Positions 1-10,810 of a stretch of DNA of 64,000 nucleotides are shown in pieces. Source of the stretch: Saccharum officinarum (taxonomy: Eukaryota > Streptophyta > Magnoliopsida > Poales > Poaceae). Under the pieces are notes generated by a model. It saw only the letters and a list, made by a program, of their open reading frames with translations, had not been told where the DNA came from and ran no database searches. Location of the stretch: contig CM036159.1 in NCBI GenBank assembly GCA_020631735.1, forward strand, positions 94,350,656 through 94,414,655, written 5' to 3'. Each line of letters opens with the position of its first letter. The stretch's first letter is position 1. Position numbers and translations under genes: made by a program.

Positions 1-1
1 T

Positions 2-362
2 GATGTTGATGGGAGAGCTTACTACACTTTTGAGTTCACAGCTCAGGCTCCAAACTACACCAGACATGCACTTGGTGCTATTGTAATTGCAAATGGTATG
101 ACCTTCCACCTGCAATCTTCTCTGTCAGTAAGATGTTCTATTAGTAGTTAATATTTGTCATATATTGTACTCTCGACCTTGTAACTGGAAAACTGTACGA
201 ATGGCGTAGCTGGTCACTGCCATCTACTGTTTTCTAATTGAGTGGGATACTGCAGGTAAATTTTTCACATTGACTACTGGAGCAAACGAGAGAAGATGGG
301 AAAAGATGAAGGATAGGCTGCATACAGTGGTGGATTCCTTCAAAATTGAAAATAGAATATGA
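2..362 (+). CDS. PsbP-domain thylakoid lumen protein, 3' end (partial)
   Basis: Only the last part of the gene lies in the window. Exon 2..95 reads DVDGRAYYTFEFTAQAPNY and continues to ..VIANG; a GT-AG intron follows (96..255); the last exon 256..362 gives GKFFTLTTGANERRW and a C-terminus ending VVDSFKIENRI with stop TGA. The split glycine codon joins in frame. The pattern (Y-Y-x-F-E-F, then G-K-x-x-T-L-x-x-G-A-N-E-R-R-W, then a final V-V-x-S-F) is that of PsbP-like/PPD proteins, nuclear-encoded lumenal proteins that assist photosystem II or NDH complexes. The transit peptide and most of the domain lie upstream, so the subfamily cannot be named. The 3' UTR probably runs to about 620. Confidence 0.8.
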
Positions 363-1336
363 GGAATGCCCGAGTTGCTGTGCTTTTTTTTCCTTTGTTG
401 ATTTGCTTTCTTTCAGAGCTGCTATGATGAGATTTCAGTAGTAAATGTCGGGAATGTGGATTACGCTGTTCTGTTTCAATTCGGAATGTTTGTTGCAGAG
501 ATTTGAGCAACATTTGTTTGTACTTTATGTATAATATCTTTTCACCTTCGGTACTGTGATCCTTGAAGTTAGGAGGTCCAGACCTCTGCTGTGTAAATCT
601 GTGGAAAATAAGCAATAGAAAGGCTTCATATGTGTGGCTAATCTATCATGTTCGATTCCCTGATTTCGGTTTGTAGAAGGAAATCATCTGGTGTTGAATT
701 TGACATGCAATTTACATGTAACTCGGGCGTATTATTCCGGTGCAGCCATATCATTCATCAGAATAGCGCAGTCTGCAGTTCGGTATCCCTGTTTGGTGAG
801 CAAAAAGGCTCAAGATTTTCCACTTTTGAGAAAGGTGAGTGAATATTCAAGTGCGAGAATCAAACTCCCTCTGGCATCAAAATTGGACAGGAGATTTCTT
901 AATGAAATGACACGAGAGAGAAGCAGAGGCAGGAGCCGTCTTGCTGATTCTGATTGCCTGCTTCTCCTGTCCTCTTTTTTTTTTTTTTTTGCTTCTCATC
1001 AAGAGGAAAAATACGGCAAGATTCCTTGATGGTCGTATCACTATTCGCGTGTAAACGAGCCTGTGCATCATCAATTTTCTCAAGAGGAGACAGGTGACCT
1101 TGCTAAATCTTGTTAGTCCTGAACTACGTGTTCCAATACAAACGAGTCTGATGTCGTCTCGAGCAAAAGACGTTTCCCTTGTGAGAAGGCGTATCCAACA
1201 GGGGAGTGCCCTGCCCCCTCCTGCGGATTAGATAGGAGGCAGGGAGCAGCGGAGGGAAGAACACCTCACCGCTGCACTGCTCCTTCGCGGCGCTGCTTAT
1301 CTCCCGCTACCGGCTCCCCTCCTCCCCCGCGCCGCG
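363..1336. other. 3' UTR of the PsbP gene, intergenic DNA and promoter/5' leader of the L11 gene
   Basis: No convincing gene is visible; short open frames here have no recognisable composition. A T run lies near 966-981. The last 130 bases are GC- and CT-rich, as in a nuclear plastid-protein gene leader. An imperfect inverted repeat (1210-1222 with 1234-1243, CCTGCC..CCTCCT/AGGAGGCAGG) flanks a GGATTAGATA stretch containing a GATA/I-box-like core, which could be a light-responsive element. That regulatory reading is inference. Confidence 0.4.
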
Positions 1337-2966
1337 ATGAACACAGCCATGGCCACCACTTCCTTATCTCTCCAAGGCCGCCCTTACCATGCCCCTACCA
1401 GGAAGCTCTCCTCCCCGTTCCTCGGCGCCCCCGCGTCCTTCCTCCGGCCGCTGGCGCCCGCGCCCGCCGCCGGCCCCTCCTCGCGGCGGACGCTCGCCGT
1501 CAGGGCCATGGCGCCGCCCAAGCCGGGAGGCAAGGCCAAGAAAGGTCCGTGCCCCCTCTCTAGGCCGGCGTCGTCAGCATTCCTGCCGCATCAGGGATGA
1601 CGTTCTTGCGCCTAACCCCTTCCTTGTCCTGCAGTGGTGGGCCTTATAAAGCTGGCTCTCGAGGCCGGCAAGGCGACGCCGGCGCCGCCTGTCGGCCCGG
1701 CGCTCGGTGCCAAGGGTGTCAACATCATGGCGTTCTGCAAGGAGTACAATGCCAAGACGGCCGACAAGCCCGGCTACATCATCCCCGTCGAGATCACCGT
1801 GTTTGATGTGAGTGAGACTAATGCTGTGTGTTCTACTTTGGGCGCTTGTCTGAGAATCGATTGCTAATGTGGAGTTATGGCTGTCGTAATGATGGTTCCT
1901 TTGCTTGCATTTTGCAGGATAAGAGCTTTACCTTCGTCTTGAAGACCCCTCCGGCTTCAGTCCTGCTACTCAAGGCTGCAGGTGCACACCCTGTACATTA
2001 GCTTGCATCTATTCAGAGTTTTGCGGTGCATTCATCAAATTGCCCAATCTATCTATAAAAGCAATAGAACATGAAGGAAAAGGAATGGTATTTATGGTTT
2101 GTGCAAGTGCACCACATTGGATTAGGCAATTAGCGGTCCGGTGTGTAACTCTGTTAGATATTATTAAGTTCGGTCAGTCCCTGATCCCTCAAAAAAAAAA
2201 GTTCAGACAGTCCACATTGTTTTTGTCAAATGTTTGTATAACAACAGCGAATGCAACTGCAACTCAATCTAGTCTGGAGCAGTCGACAGTTGCTCAATGA
2301 TTCAGTGTTGGGTGTTGGTAACAGTAACTTGGTATTTTTATTTGCTGTCTTTCAACTCTAGCTTTCCATTTCCAATTCCCATGAACTTATGCAACAATTC
2401 GTTGTTTTGGATGTACAGCCTAGCTAAATAAGATTCTTCTAGAAAGAGTAAATTTATTCCGGTCTAAGTACATTCACTCACAAGTCACTGCACATAATAT
2501 CTGTTTGCATGTTAAGATATAGGCATGAACTATGGGCTGCAGAGAATGAATGTCACCGCATCAGTACCTGCAAATGCATATGCTGGTGTCAGACAGCCAG
2601 CTTTCTATGTTAGAGCATATATTCTCTTTTCCATTTAACGAGCAAATGGTCCCTTATATGTCCTCGTGACAACGAATCCTCATTCTTAGGTACAGAAAAT
2701 GGTTCGAAAGAGCCACGATGGTTCCTTACCTTATTGTCTGAATCTTGGTTCTTATAGGTGTCGAAAAAGGTTCAAAAGAGCCACAGCGAACGAAGGTGGG
2801 AAAAGTAACGGCAGATCAAGTGCGTGCAATAGCTCAAGAGAAGTTGCCGGACTTGAACTGCAAGAGCATCGACTCTGCTATGAGGATCATCGCTGGCACC
2901 GCCGCTAACATGGGCATCGATATCGATCCTCCAATCCTTGTGAAGAAGGAAAAGGTCCTCTTGTAG
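1337..2966 (+). CDS. PRPL11: 50S ribosomal protein L11, plastid (nuclear-encoded, complete, 4 exons)
   Basis: Exons 1337..1544, 1635..1807, 1918..1981 and 2758..2966 join across GT-AG introns into a 217-residue protein, near the usual length of plastid L11. Residues 1-60 are Ser/Ala/Pro/Arg-rich and look like a chloroplast transit peptide. The mature part begins about [20 protein letters not shown] and carries the L11 signature [21 protein letters not shown], then the [13 protein letters not shown] segment, and the C-terminal rRNA-binding domain with [20 protein letters not shown] and [10 protein letters not shown]11 binds the GTPase-associated region of 23S rRNA in chloroplast ribosomes. The first ATG (1337) is followed by another at 1349 that could also start translation. 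Intron 3 holds a near copy of the exon 4 acceptor region (about 2685-2712), reported separately. Confidence 0.95.
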
Positions 2967-3160
2967 TTTGTTTTGCTGGCACACGCAGATCATCCCACCA
3001 ATGGGCCATTTGTAGATTACGCTTTCCTTTTTTGCTTGTCAATTCGCTGTGCCTACTTGAAGTTTTCCTCTGGTTCCGGTGACCTTGTTCCACAGCCTTA
3101 TCATCTGGTGTAGGAGCTTCAACATTTCCTTGTCAAATCCTTGTAAAAGGGGTATCCCAA

Positions 3161-3397
3161 GCCATTGTGCACCAAAATTGTTATTTAATTCCGCCTACAG
3201 GAACGTTGGCCGTCGTTCGTTGGGCATTTGGTTTCAGGCCATTTGCTGAGTATTTGCCTGTGTGGTCATCCATACTGCAAAGCATCTAACATGTTAGGTT
3301 TTGAGTTGTCCTATTCACAGGGTGGGTACTATTTTGTAATTCATAATATAATTCTTCTTTCCTTGCCAAAAAAAAAGCCATTGTGCACCAAAATTGT
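3161..3397 (+). mobile_element. Retroposed poly(A)-tailed insert with 21-bp target duplications
   Basis: The 21-mer GCCATTGTGCACCAAAATTGT occurs at 3161-3181 and again, identically, at 3377-3397 (one residue over the limit is avoided by reading it as two blocks, GCCATTGTGC and ACCAAAATTGT). The 195 bases between end in nine A (3368-3376) directly before the second copy. A long perfect direct repeat with a poly(A) end is the mark of LINE-machinery insertion. The insert is AT-rich and looks like an mRNA 3' end rather than a tRNA-derived SINE; no A/B box is apparent. Confidence 0.7.
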
Positions 3398-3667
3398 CTT
3401 GGGAGATCCTCTCTGTATATCACTTCAGAAATGGGCCCTTGGGCCTTGGGCCATGGCCTTTTGCACCATTACAGTTGCGTAGCACAATTAGTCGGAAGAG
3501 AGCAGGGTGTTACATTTTGAGAATTACATCAAGACTAAGGGCGCCCGCAAGGCCACAATTGCAGTAACAGCATATAACTATTGTGTCATTTTTGTAAAAC
3601 TTTTTTTTTACTGCGTTGGGTCTACTCTTCTATACTGTTTCGGTAAGCAAGCATTCTGATCTCTATA

Positions 3668-3812
3668 GGCTCGTTGGGATGCGCATGTATTCGTCTCAAT
3701 CCATGTGCGTTTGAAGTAGATTGAAGTGGAATTAAACTAAGTTTCATTCCAATTTACTTCAACACATGTAGATTGAAGTGGATACACATGCAACCAAATA
3801 AGACTTAAGGTG
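3668..3812. mobile_element. MITE-like fold-back repeat
   Basis: The left half (CTCGTTGGGATGCGCATGTATTCG, then TCAATCC..TTGAAGTAGATTGAAGTGGAAT) is partly inverted in the right half (ATTCCAATTTACTTCAACAC, then GTGGATACACATGCAACCAA). This is a small hairpin-forming non-coding element. The target duplication is not resolved, so the superfamily is uncertain; many grass hAT or PIF MITEs look like this. Confidence 0.45.
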
Positions 3813-4171
3813 GTTTATGTCCATAGCTTGCCCTAAGGTTAGGAGCATCACCATTTCTTTTTTTTTTTTTTTTGAGAAGGAGCATCACCATTTGTTAGAT
3901 GTGTGTTTGGTTCCACAGCTATTTTAACCCGCTTTCTGCTTTCATCCCTCCCAACTCCCAAGTCCCAACTATCATATCACTTGTCAGGCGAGATCTGAAA
4001 GACAATGTGTATTTAATTACGGAAAGTTGACAACCATGTCACAGCTCATCACGAAAGAAACAGTATCAACGCATCCACCAACCACATCACGACATCCGTC
4101 GGATCTAAATCCTGCGGTGCAGTTAACATCAAGCAGCAGAACCAGCCATCTTGCATGCCGTTTGCTCAAAC

Positions 4172-5215
4172 TCACATGGTTGACGAGACGAGATCTGTGG
4201 CGCCGGCGAGCCGCCGGGCAGCCTGCTCCATGAGCACCACCATGCCCTGGCACTCCCGCAGCACCATCTCGTCAAGGCCGCCCTTGACCATGGCCGGGAA
4301 GAAGAGCCAGAACCCCGTGCCAGCCACGAAGGCCAGCGTGAGCGGCACGGCGGCGGCCCGCGGCGGGCGCCACCACCCGGCATGCGACGCCCACCATCCC
4401 TCGGCGGCCGCGCACGCCCCGTGCAGGAGGAAGAAGGAGGTCACCTCGCCGCTTGGCGCGCTCCACATGATGTAGTAGAACATGAGCTCGTGCATGAGGC
4501 CGGACACCAGGAACGCCGCCAGGACGCCGGCCGCGGCGCCGAGGCGCGCGCGGACGGGGCGGAACACCGACGGCCGGAGGATGGACGGCACCATGAGGTT
4601 CCACCGCCGGCCCCAGAAGTCACGCAGCGACGACGCCAGGTAAGGGCGGTCCACCTGCGGCTCCATCTCCATCCCGAGCAGGTCGTGGATCACGGTGTGG
4701 ACGGTGGCGAGGAGGAGATCCAGCGAGAAGTAGATGTGCAAGGTGTAGAGGGCGAGGAGCTGGTACCTGCTCATCGAGCTCTTGAACTGGTACGCGTAGA
4801 TGACGCCCGGGATGACGGCGCCGGAAAGGAGTATCCTCGCCGGGCCACGGATGGGGGCTTGGCTCTTCTCTTTGGACTGCCGCCGGAGCTTGACGGGGAG
4901 GGAGGCCGAGCATACGAAGTGGGAGAGGCGGAGGGACGGGTCGAGGGGCCCAATGCCCGCGGCGAGGAGGAGCAGCTTGAAGGAGCCGAGCCAGGCGAGG
5001 AAGAAGCCCGAGGTGCCGCGGAACGTGGACGTCGAGAAGGCGAAGGGGATCGCGCAGAGGAGCGCGACGACGGGCAGGAGCGCCAGGAGGCGAGGCGCGC
5101 CTGGGCGGAGACGCGCCGCGGCGAGGCGGGCGTAGGACATCGCCGCCCACACGGCCGCGGAGACCTTGACGAGAGCGGCGACCTCGCCGTCCATTAGCGT
5201 CGTCGCCGTGCCCAT
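4172..5215 (-). CDS. Wax synthase-like MBOAT O-acyltransferase
   Basis: An intact single-exon 347-residue frame, the usual length of plant wax synthases (long-chain-alcohol O-fatty-acyltransferases and acyl-CoA:sterol acyltransferases). These membrane enzymes of the ER move an acyl group from acyl-CoA to a fatty alcohol or sterol. Several hydrophobic segments are visible: LLALLPVVALLCAIPFAFS near residues 43-61, FFLAWLGSFKLLLLAAGIG near 72-90, the central YQLLALYTLHIYFSLDLLLA, AAAGVLAAFLVSGLMHELMF and a C-terminal one. The conserved family motif appears as SLRDFWGRRWNLMVP, and the presumed catalytic His is in SGLMHELMFYYI. High GC content is typical of grass single-exon members. It lies convergent to the L11 gene. 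The exact substrate cannot be told. Confidence 0.88.
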   Translation of the reverse strand: MGTATTLMDGEVAALVKVSAAVWAAMSYARLAAARLRPGAPRLLALLPVVALLCAIPFAFSTSTFRGTSGFFLAWLGSFKLLLLAAGIGPLDPSLRLSHFVCSASLPVKLRRQSKEKSQAPIRGPARILLSGAVIPGVIYAYQFKSSMSRYQLLALYTLHIYFSLDLLLATVHTVIHDLLGMEMEPQVDRPYLASSLRDFWGRRWNLMVPSILRPSVFRPVRARLGAAAGVLAAFLVSGLMHELMFYYIMWSAPSGEVTSFFLLHGACAAAEGWWASHAGWWRPPRAAAVPLTLAFVAGTGFWLFFPAMVKGGLDEMVLRECQGMVVLMEQAARRLAGATDLVSSTM

Positions 5216-6279
5216 GTGGATGGTTGGACGGAGACACAGAAATCGATGGGCTCTCTGTGCTGTTGTGCCTTCCGTGTCTTCCGCGGTGGTGTCTATGACG
5301 TCGCACCGCCGTTTCTTTTGTCCGTTTTCGTTTTGCTCGTATAATCTCGATCAGTTTGGTAAATTTTGTTTTCCAAAATTCGCTGTTTGCCAACTCTAAA
5401 ATAATAAGGGGAGGAAAAAATTCTCATCTCCAACAATTTAACAAATTTTATTTTAAAAAACCTAAAAATCCGCTAACGAAACGAAAAGACTCGCTAAGCG
5501 AACGAAAAGCCCTGTTAAACGAACGAAGAGCCCCGCTAAGCACGAGAAAATTATGATGCGCGGCCGGTGCCTCGACCGAGATTTGCCAACTTGCTAAAGA
5601 TGCCAAACCCAGATACCAAACTATTGGAGAAATATTTTTTTCATTTTACCAAAAATTTTAGGATGCCAAACTCTCGGAGATGCTGAACATCTCCAACAGT
5701 TTGACAAATTTTGTTTCCCAGATCTCGTTGTTTGTCAACTCCCAAAATAATATGGGAGGGGAAAAAGATCTTATCTCCAACAGTTTGGCAAATTTTGTTT
5801 CCAAAAAACCAAAAACCCGCTAACGAAACGAAAAGGCCCGCTAAACGAACGAGCCCCGTTAAGCGAACGAAGAGCCCCGTTAAACGAACGAAGAGTTCCG
5901 TTAAGCACGAAGAAACTACGATGCGCGGCCAGTGCCGCGCGCAATCAACCGAGATTTACCAACTTGCCAAATATGTCAAACCCAGATACCAAACTATTGA
6001 AGAAATATTTTTCTCATTTTACCAAAAATTTTAGGATGCCAAATCTTTATACCAAACTCTTGGAGATGCTCAGTGGGTTTCTTTTACCATTTCTATAGTA
6101 TGTTAGCACTACGCATACTCCTTACTAAACTTGAATTACTAGGAAAAGATAAATAAAAACAATTCTCCTATATGGCTGTATTGAGGGGCCTGATTTTTGT
6201 TATTGTTTAGGTAACATATATTTTGCCATTACTTAACTATAGAAAAATTTATAAATTAACTCTCGTGAGTTGTTTTTTT
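5216..6279. other. Upstream region of the acyltransferase with tandem MITE-like repeats
   Basis: 5216-5350 is the 5' flank of the acyltransferase. 5352-6074 is a two-copy repeat described separately. 6075-6279 is AT-rich with no recognisable gene. Confidence 0.5.
5352..6074. repeat. Two tandem copies of a ~345-bp MITE-like repeat with internal minisatellite
   Basis: Copy 1 (about 5352-5695) and copy 2 (about 5698-6074) share the same order: CTCCAACAGTTTG-CAAATTTT, a GCTAACGAAACGAAAAG block, a run of CGAACGAAGAGCCCCGTTA-type units of about 20 bp, the GATGCGCGGCC block, CAAACCCAGATACCAAACTATT, then ATTTTACCAAAAATTTTAGGATGCCAAA. The ends CATCTCCAACAG and CTTGGAGATGC are inverted. Copy 2 has an extra minisatellite unit. 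Confidence 0.6.
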
Positions 6280-6787
6280 TCATTATACTAGAAAAATACT
6301 CCACGTGTTGGCGTGAAAATTGCAAATAAAAATATACTACTTATAGTTACTTATATGAACAAATAATATCATAATACATGTTAGTGCATGATTTAGTAAT
6401 CTGATGTAGACAACTAAATATATGTTAGCGAATGAATGGTTTGCTAATGTGAATAGCTCGAACGAAGATATAATTGCAAGTGGATACTGATGTGAACAGC
6501 TTGCAGGGCGAGATAAAATGGTAGTGAAAGTTGATATCTCTCGCAACTAAAAAAGACCAAAACGTGGACAACATTTCGTGCGACAATCGTCACCTCGCGT
6601 CATCGGTCTGCCCCCTGCGACCCCTGCTTTCTTCCCCCGTGCGATAGCTGGCCCGGCAGAAAAGGAAACCGCCATCCGCATCGCTCCCCCACAATTCACG
6701 CAGCCGACGCGCCACCCGTCCCGTGCACGAGAAGCCTGCCTAGCCCCGCCCCTCGCGCTCCTCCGCATTGCCCTGGGGGAGTAAGAC

Positions 6788-6907
6788 ATGGCGGCCAACG
6801 ATGCGGCGGGCGGGGAGATTGACCCTAGGGCTCCGCCGCCATTCGGGATGGCGGAGATTCGTGCGGCCATCCCCAATCCCTGCTCGGTCAAGGACCCATG
6901 GCGCCTG
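6788..6907 (+). pseudogene. Omega-3 fatty acid desaturase N-terminal fragment (captured)
   Basis: Forty codons from ATG end at a splice-donor-like CTG|GTAGGT. The translation includes IDPRAPPPFGMAEIRAAIPN and then CSVKDPWRL. This matches the conserved start of the mature region of plant omega-3 (FAD3/FAD7/FAD8-type) desaturases, where D-P-x-A-P-P-P-F-x-x-A-E-I-R-A-A-I-P and V-K-D-P-W-R are typical. No His-box exons follow; the sequence after the donor is unrelated. It is a single captured exon inside the Helitron-like element, with substitutions (PNPCS where members usually have a Cys-Trp pair), and is not a working enzyme. Confidence 0.7.
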
Positions 6908-9900
6908 GTAGGTTTCCTGTCCCTTTCTCTTTTGTTGGAGCTTTAGAAGTTATAGTGATGGTGCTTCCCAATGAGTTGTGCCTGATGGTTCCCCCGCCCC
7001 AATGGTGAAGGCAAACGAGGCCATGGCGCCGGCCAAGGTGAGTTCCGTCCTTCCTCCTATGGCTGCCTGCCTTTGCCAGAGCCTTGCACCGTCCTCGCCG
7101 TCGCGCGCGCCCCCGTCGTCCTCACCGGCGAGTTCAAAGGTAGCGCTATCCCTGGACACCCACGTCAAGGTCGACCAATTAGGCCTGCAGTTTGGTCGAT
7201 GCCAAAGGTTTGCTCTCTGTCCTGATTTCCCCCATCTCTTATTTTGTCTCTTCTTCATGTGTTCAGATTGCTTAGTCTACAGGCTGCGTACAACGTGTTT
7301 ATAGTTTGTACACATGCCTATGGCCCTGTTTGGTAGTTGCATGATTTTATTCACCTGTAATTAGCTTCGAACTGTAATATCTTTCTTGTGTACTTGTTTG
7401 TAAAAGGATAGCTGTAATTTCTTTCATCAGTAAATTGTTTAGGTCATCGGCAACCATGCTTCTTCCACAAGCACCGGCAGCCATCACGTTGTACAGATCG
7501 CTTCACAAGCTCAACCATAAGTCATCAAATGGCCAGACAAATCTGATCCCTCTCCCATCTATGGATCGGCCAGTGCAAAGACAAGGTTTTTTCTTTGTGC
7601 CATGGAAGAAAAAACCTTGTCAAATTGTCTGAACTAAGTCATGAAATCATCTGCCCTCTATTCAGGTCGTTCAGGTAAGGTGAAGGTGGGGTTCTATACT
7701 CCCATGTTCGCTTGGCCTTTTTTCGCTCAGTGTGCTGGGAGCTGATGTGGAGCTCTTAATATGTTCTTTCAGGAAAGGTGGAGCCAGCCAGCTGCCACCG
7801 TGACCCATCAGCCCCAATAAAGAAGCCCGTTCAAGCATGTCATCCAATGTGATTCACAGACGCAACAACAGATTGACTCATTTGTGCTCTCGGCAAGAAG
7901 GCAATTGGGGAGGAGCACGGTGCACAAGATTGGGTAGCGAATCTTAGTCGTCGCAGCGGCCTCTTAACTATTTTGGCTAATAAGGTTTGATGCAGCATGC
8001 TTCTAGGCATGATCTGCACAAGGCAATGCTCCTTGGGACAGCAAAATTATTCTGTCAACGTGAGGATCATCTCAGGTAAAGTTTTTTCTTGAATTCTATT
8101 TGCTTAATTTCCCAATAGAGGTTGTGTTTGCAAACACTAAAGAAATTTCAGTGCACTGGAAATAAGGAAGTAGTTTGTTTTTCATGTATATTTTAATAAT
8201 TGACCATTTTTTATGCATCTCACAAAAGCTAGCCTTGACTGTTGTCCTTGCAAACTGTAATTTCACTGTCCTCTATTTATCTCACTTGATTTGTCAATCA
8301 AGTGTCTATGCTTTATGAACCATAATGATAACATCAGTTTATTGGTTCAGTTGGGTACTGTTGGTGCAAGCATATTTAGGTTAATTTGTTTGCAATTTTA
8401 AACCTTAAAATTACCAACTTAAATTATTCTTCCTTTGTGTGTGCTTTTTTTCATTAAACATTATTCTTCCTTTGTGTTTGTTAGTTCGTTAAATATTTTG
8501 CTTGATTTGTGATAAGCTGAGGATAGTAATTGGAATGGAAGCACAAAAGTTTCATTAGCTGGACTGTGCTAAGTTTTATGAAAAATCTTTCTAGAGAAGT
8601 GATGTTATCTATCATGGCAAAAGAAACAATTAAGGATTAAACAAAGGTATGTTATCTAAAATAAATTTGCTCAAGCTTTCAGACTTGCAGTAAAATAAAA
8701 CACTTTTTTTAAGGTGGCCTTTGTATTCTTCTTTATGCCCTTGAGTTCAGCTATAACACAATGTTGATACTAGGTGCAGAGAGGAATAATCTGCAAACTG
8801 TAGTGACTGACTATGCAAATATGTAAACTAAAATGTCTATTTCTTGTACTATGTTAGATGTATTTTTACACCCTTTGAATTTGCTCCTGTGCTTAACTTA
8901 TTGACTTATTCTGTCAACAGGACATCACTTCACAGGATCTATTATTGAACACGCCAACAATCTTTCAAACATTAAGTCTTATGAGGGTAATTCTTTAGCA
9001 AAGGTAAGATGTCTCCCCTAAACTTTGCATTGGTTCATCAGATTTCTTGGATGTTTGACAACATGATCAATGTTTGGTCGGTTGATAAGTAACATGGCAC
9101 ATCCAAGCATTACTTGTATCAGTTAGCCATCTGAGTTAATTTCATATCAACAGGGGAATTTGGGAAAAAAACAAAAAACTTGTTTGGCCGATAAGTTGAT
9201 TATAGATTAAGTACTAGCTTGCTGTTTCTACTTCAGGGCAGGGAATTCACAGGAAAAAAACAAACCCTATTATCGGTTGTGTTTTTTGTCTGGATTGGTT
9301 GTGGGCACTACATTAGTGTCTTTCCTTTCCAAAAGAGAGGAGAGTAGAGATAATGGTCCAGTATAGTTTTTTGTGATTTGAGGTTGTACAAAAGCCCAGA
9401 CTTCATGACTAGGAAATTGCAGTTCACCATGTCGTTCACCATGTCTATTGATGACACATGAATTGGACGAATCAACATTTTTGTTTTATACCATGGTAGT
9501 GGTGCTAAATTCTTGTGTGTTACGCAGTTCGCAAGGAGTCCATGTGGTAATTCTTCTTATGCTCTCATAGTTCACCAAATTCACCATTAATCCTTAATTA
9601 ACCTGTCGTTCAGCTGCATCTTGAACAGGAGCCAAGACTCAGCTCGCATTTCTGTGCTCATCATATCACTCTCTGGTGCGGGATAGTAGTCCTCCTGTAA
9701 CTGCATGTCCCTCAAATTTGGCACCTTCAATAAGAAGGTGAGGAAATGCTAATATCGCAATATGGCACGCTAGCTATAGAGTATGAGCTATGTCATAATT
9801 TTCTTGCTTTCTTAGTTGTACGTATATTCCCTAGATTCATCTTTGAAGTTCTCCTGATAAATATTTCAGGTTTTTGTCATGGTGTCCATTGCAGCAAGGA

Positions 9901-10036
9901 GCAATTTCAAGTTTGGAAGCTTGGATGGGGTGGCTGTGTCTAATTGCAATATGGCTCGGTTGTGCCATTGGATCATATGCATGGGATGTCTGCTTCGTAT
10001 ACGAGAAGAAGTGTCAGCCCTACAATTTTTGTTTAA
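6908..10036 (+). other. Helitron interior with unidentified exon-like pieces
   Basis: No intact gene is seen. Pieces with splice-like borders include about 7006-7040 (..ATGGCGCCGGCCAAG|GTGAGT), 7441-7586 (AG|GTCATCGGCAACC..ACAAG|GTTTTT) and 8922-9003 (CAG|GACATCACTTC..GCAAAG|GTAAGA, readable as GHHFTGSIIEHANNLSNIK). I do not recognise the source genes. The rest is AT-rich. Confidence 0.4.
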
Positions 10037-10414
10037 GACTTAAATGGCCTAATAGCAACAATCTTCTAATAATATGGCAATGCCAATCAGAGGGTGTGCT
10101 AAGGTAAATTCCTTTTTACAGCTTTGTAATTGTAATACATTCAAAGCTTATTTTTTATGCTAAACTACATAGCGATATAGGCACAAACAACTTCTGAAGT
10201 TCTTCGCAGAGCCACTGCAGGCCTGACTTAAATGGCCTAATAGCAACAATCCTCCAATAATATGGCAATGCTGATCAGAGGGTGTGTTGAGGTAAGTTCC
10301 TTTTTACAGCTTTGTAATTGTAATACATTCAAACCTTATTTTTTTATGCTAAGCTACATGGCGATATAGGCACAAACAACTTCTGAAGTTCTTCGCATTG
10401 CCACTGCAGGCCTG
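10037..10414. repeat. Tandem duplication, 2 x ~189 bp
   Basis: GACTTAAATGGCCTAATAGC starts at 10037 and again at 10226. The two copies stay alignable through ATATGGCAATGC, CAGCTTTGTAATTGTAATAC, and ACAACTTCTGAAGTTCTTCG to CACTGCAGGCCTGAC, with a few substitutions and one-base indels. It lies inside the Helitron-like element. Confidence 0.85.
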
Positions 10415-10700
10415 ACAAGTCCTAATACAATAGACTAAAGAAGGGTCATGATACCTCTATTATCTTCTCCTGTCATTGTTACAGCCGCAGACACATCATT
10501 GGTGATCTCTTTCCCTTGCTATTGCTTGTGTGTGCTGTCAGCTCAAAATGTTCTTGAAGGTATTTGTTGGATTCCATGCTTTGCACTTGTATGCTATGAT
10601 TTAAGTCCCCTAATATATACTTGTTGCAGAATGAACAAAATATTTTTCTTTTGGTCTTATTAGAGGGTGGAGGTATGCATAGTGCACGACAGTTTAGGGT

Positions 10701-10810
10701 ACCCGCGGCATTACACTATGTTGCTAGTTGTCTTTCGGATTGTTGATGTCACATTACCTGCGGCATTACACTATGTTGCCAGTTGTCTTTCAGATTGTTG
10801 ATGTCACATG
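10701..10810. repeat. Tandem duplication, 2 x 55 bp
   Basis: ACC(C/T)GCGGCATTACACTATG begins at 10701 and 10756, and both copies end with GATTGTTGATGTCACAT. Only four or so differences separate the copies. It lies inside the Helitron-like element. Confidence 0.9.

Larger units (their letters stand above)
2967..4171. other. L11 3' UTR and intergenic DNA
   Basis: No gene is seen. The stretch holds the L11 3' UTR, a 195-bp retroposed insert with long target duplications (3161-3397) and a fold-back MITE-like repeat (about 3668-3812). It also has T runs near 3600 and 3858, followed by the 3' flank of the convergent acyltransferase gene. Confidence 0.5.

Noticed and set aside
648..1083. Short frames on both strands between the PsbP and L11 genes
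   Set aside because: They overlap each other, include a poly(T) run and show no conserved sequence.
4382..5393. Open frames overlapping the acyltransferase gene on both strands
   Set aside because: They are shadows of a GC-rich coding region; only the 347-residue minus frame shows family motifs.
6261..6262. TC at 6261 as the exact 5' end of the Helitron
   Set aside because: It is preceded by C and not A, and the sequence after it fits the family start less well than that at about 6280; the 5' end is left approximate.
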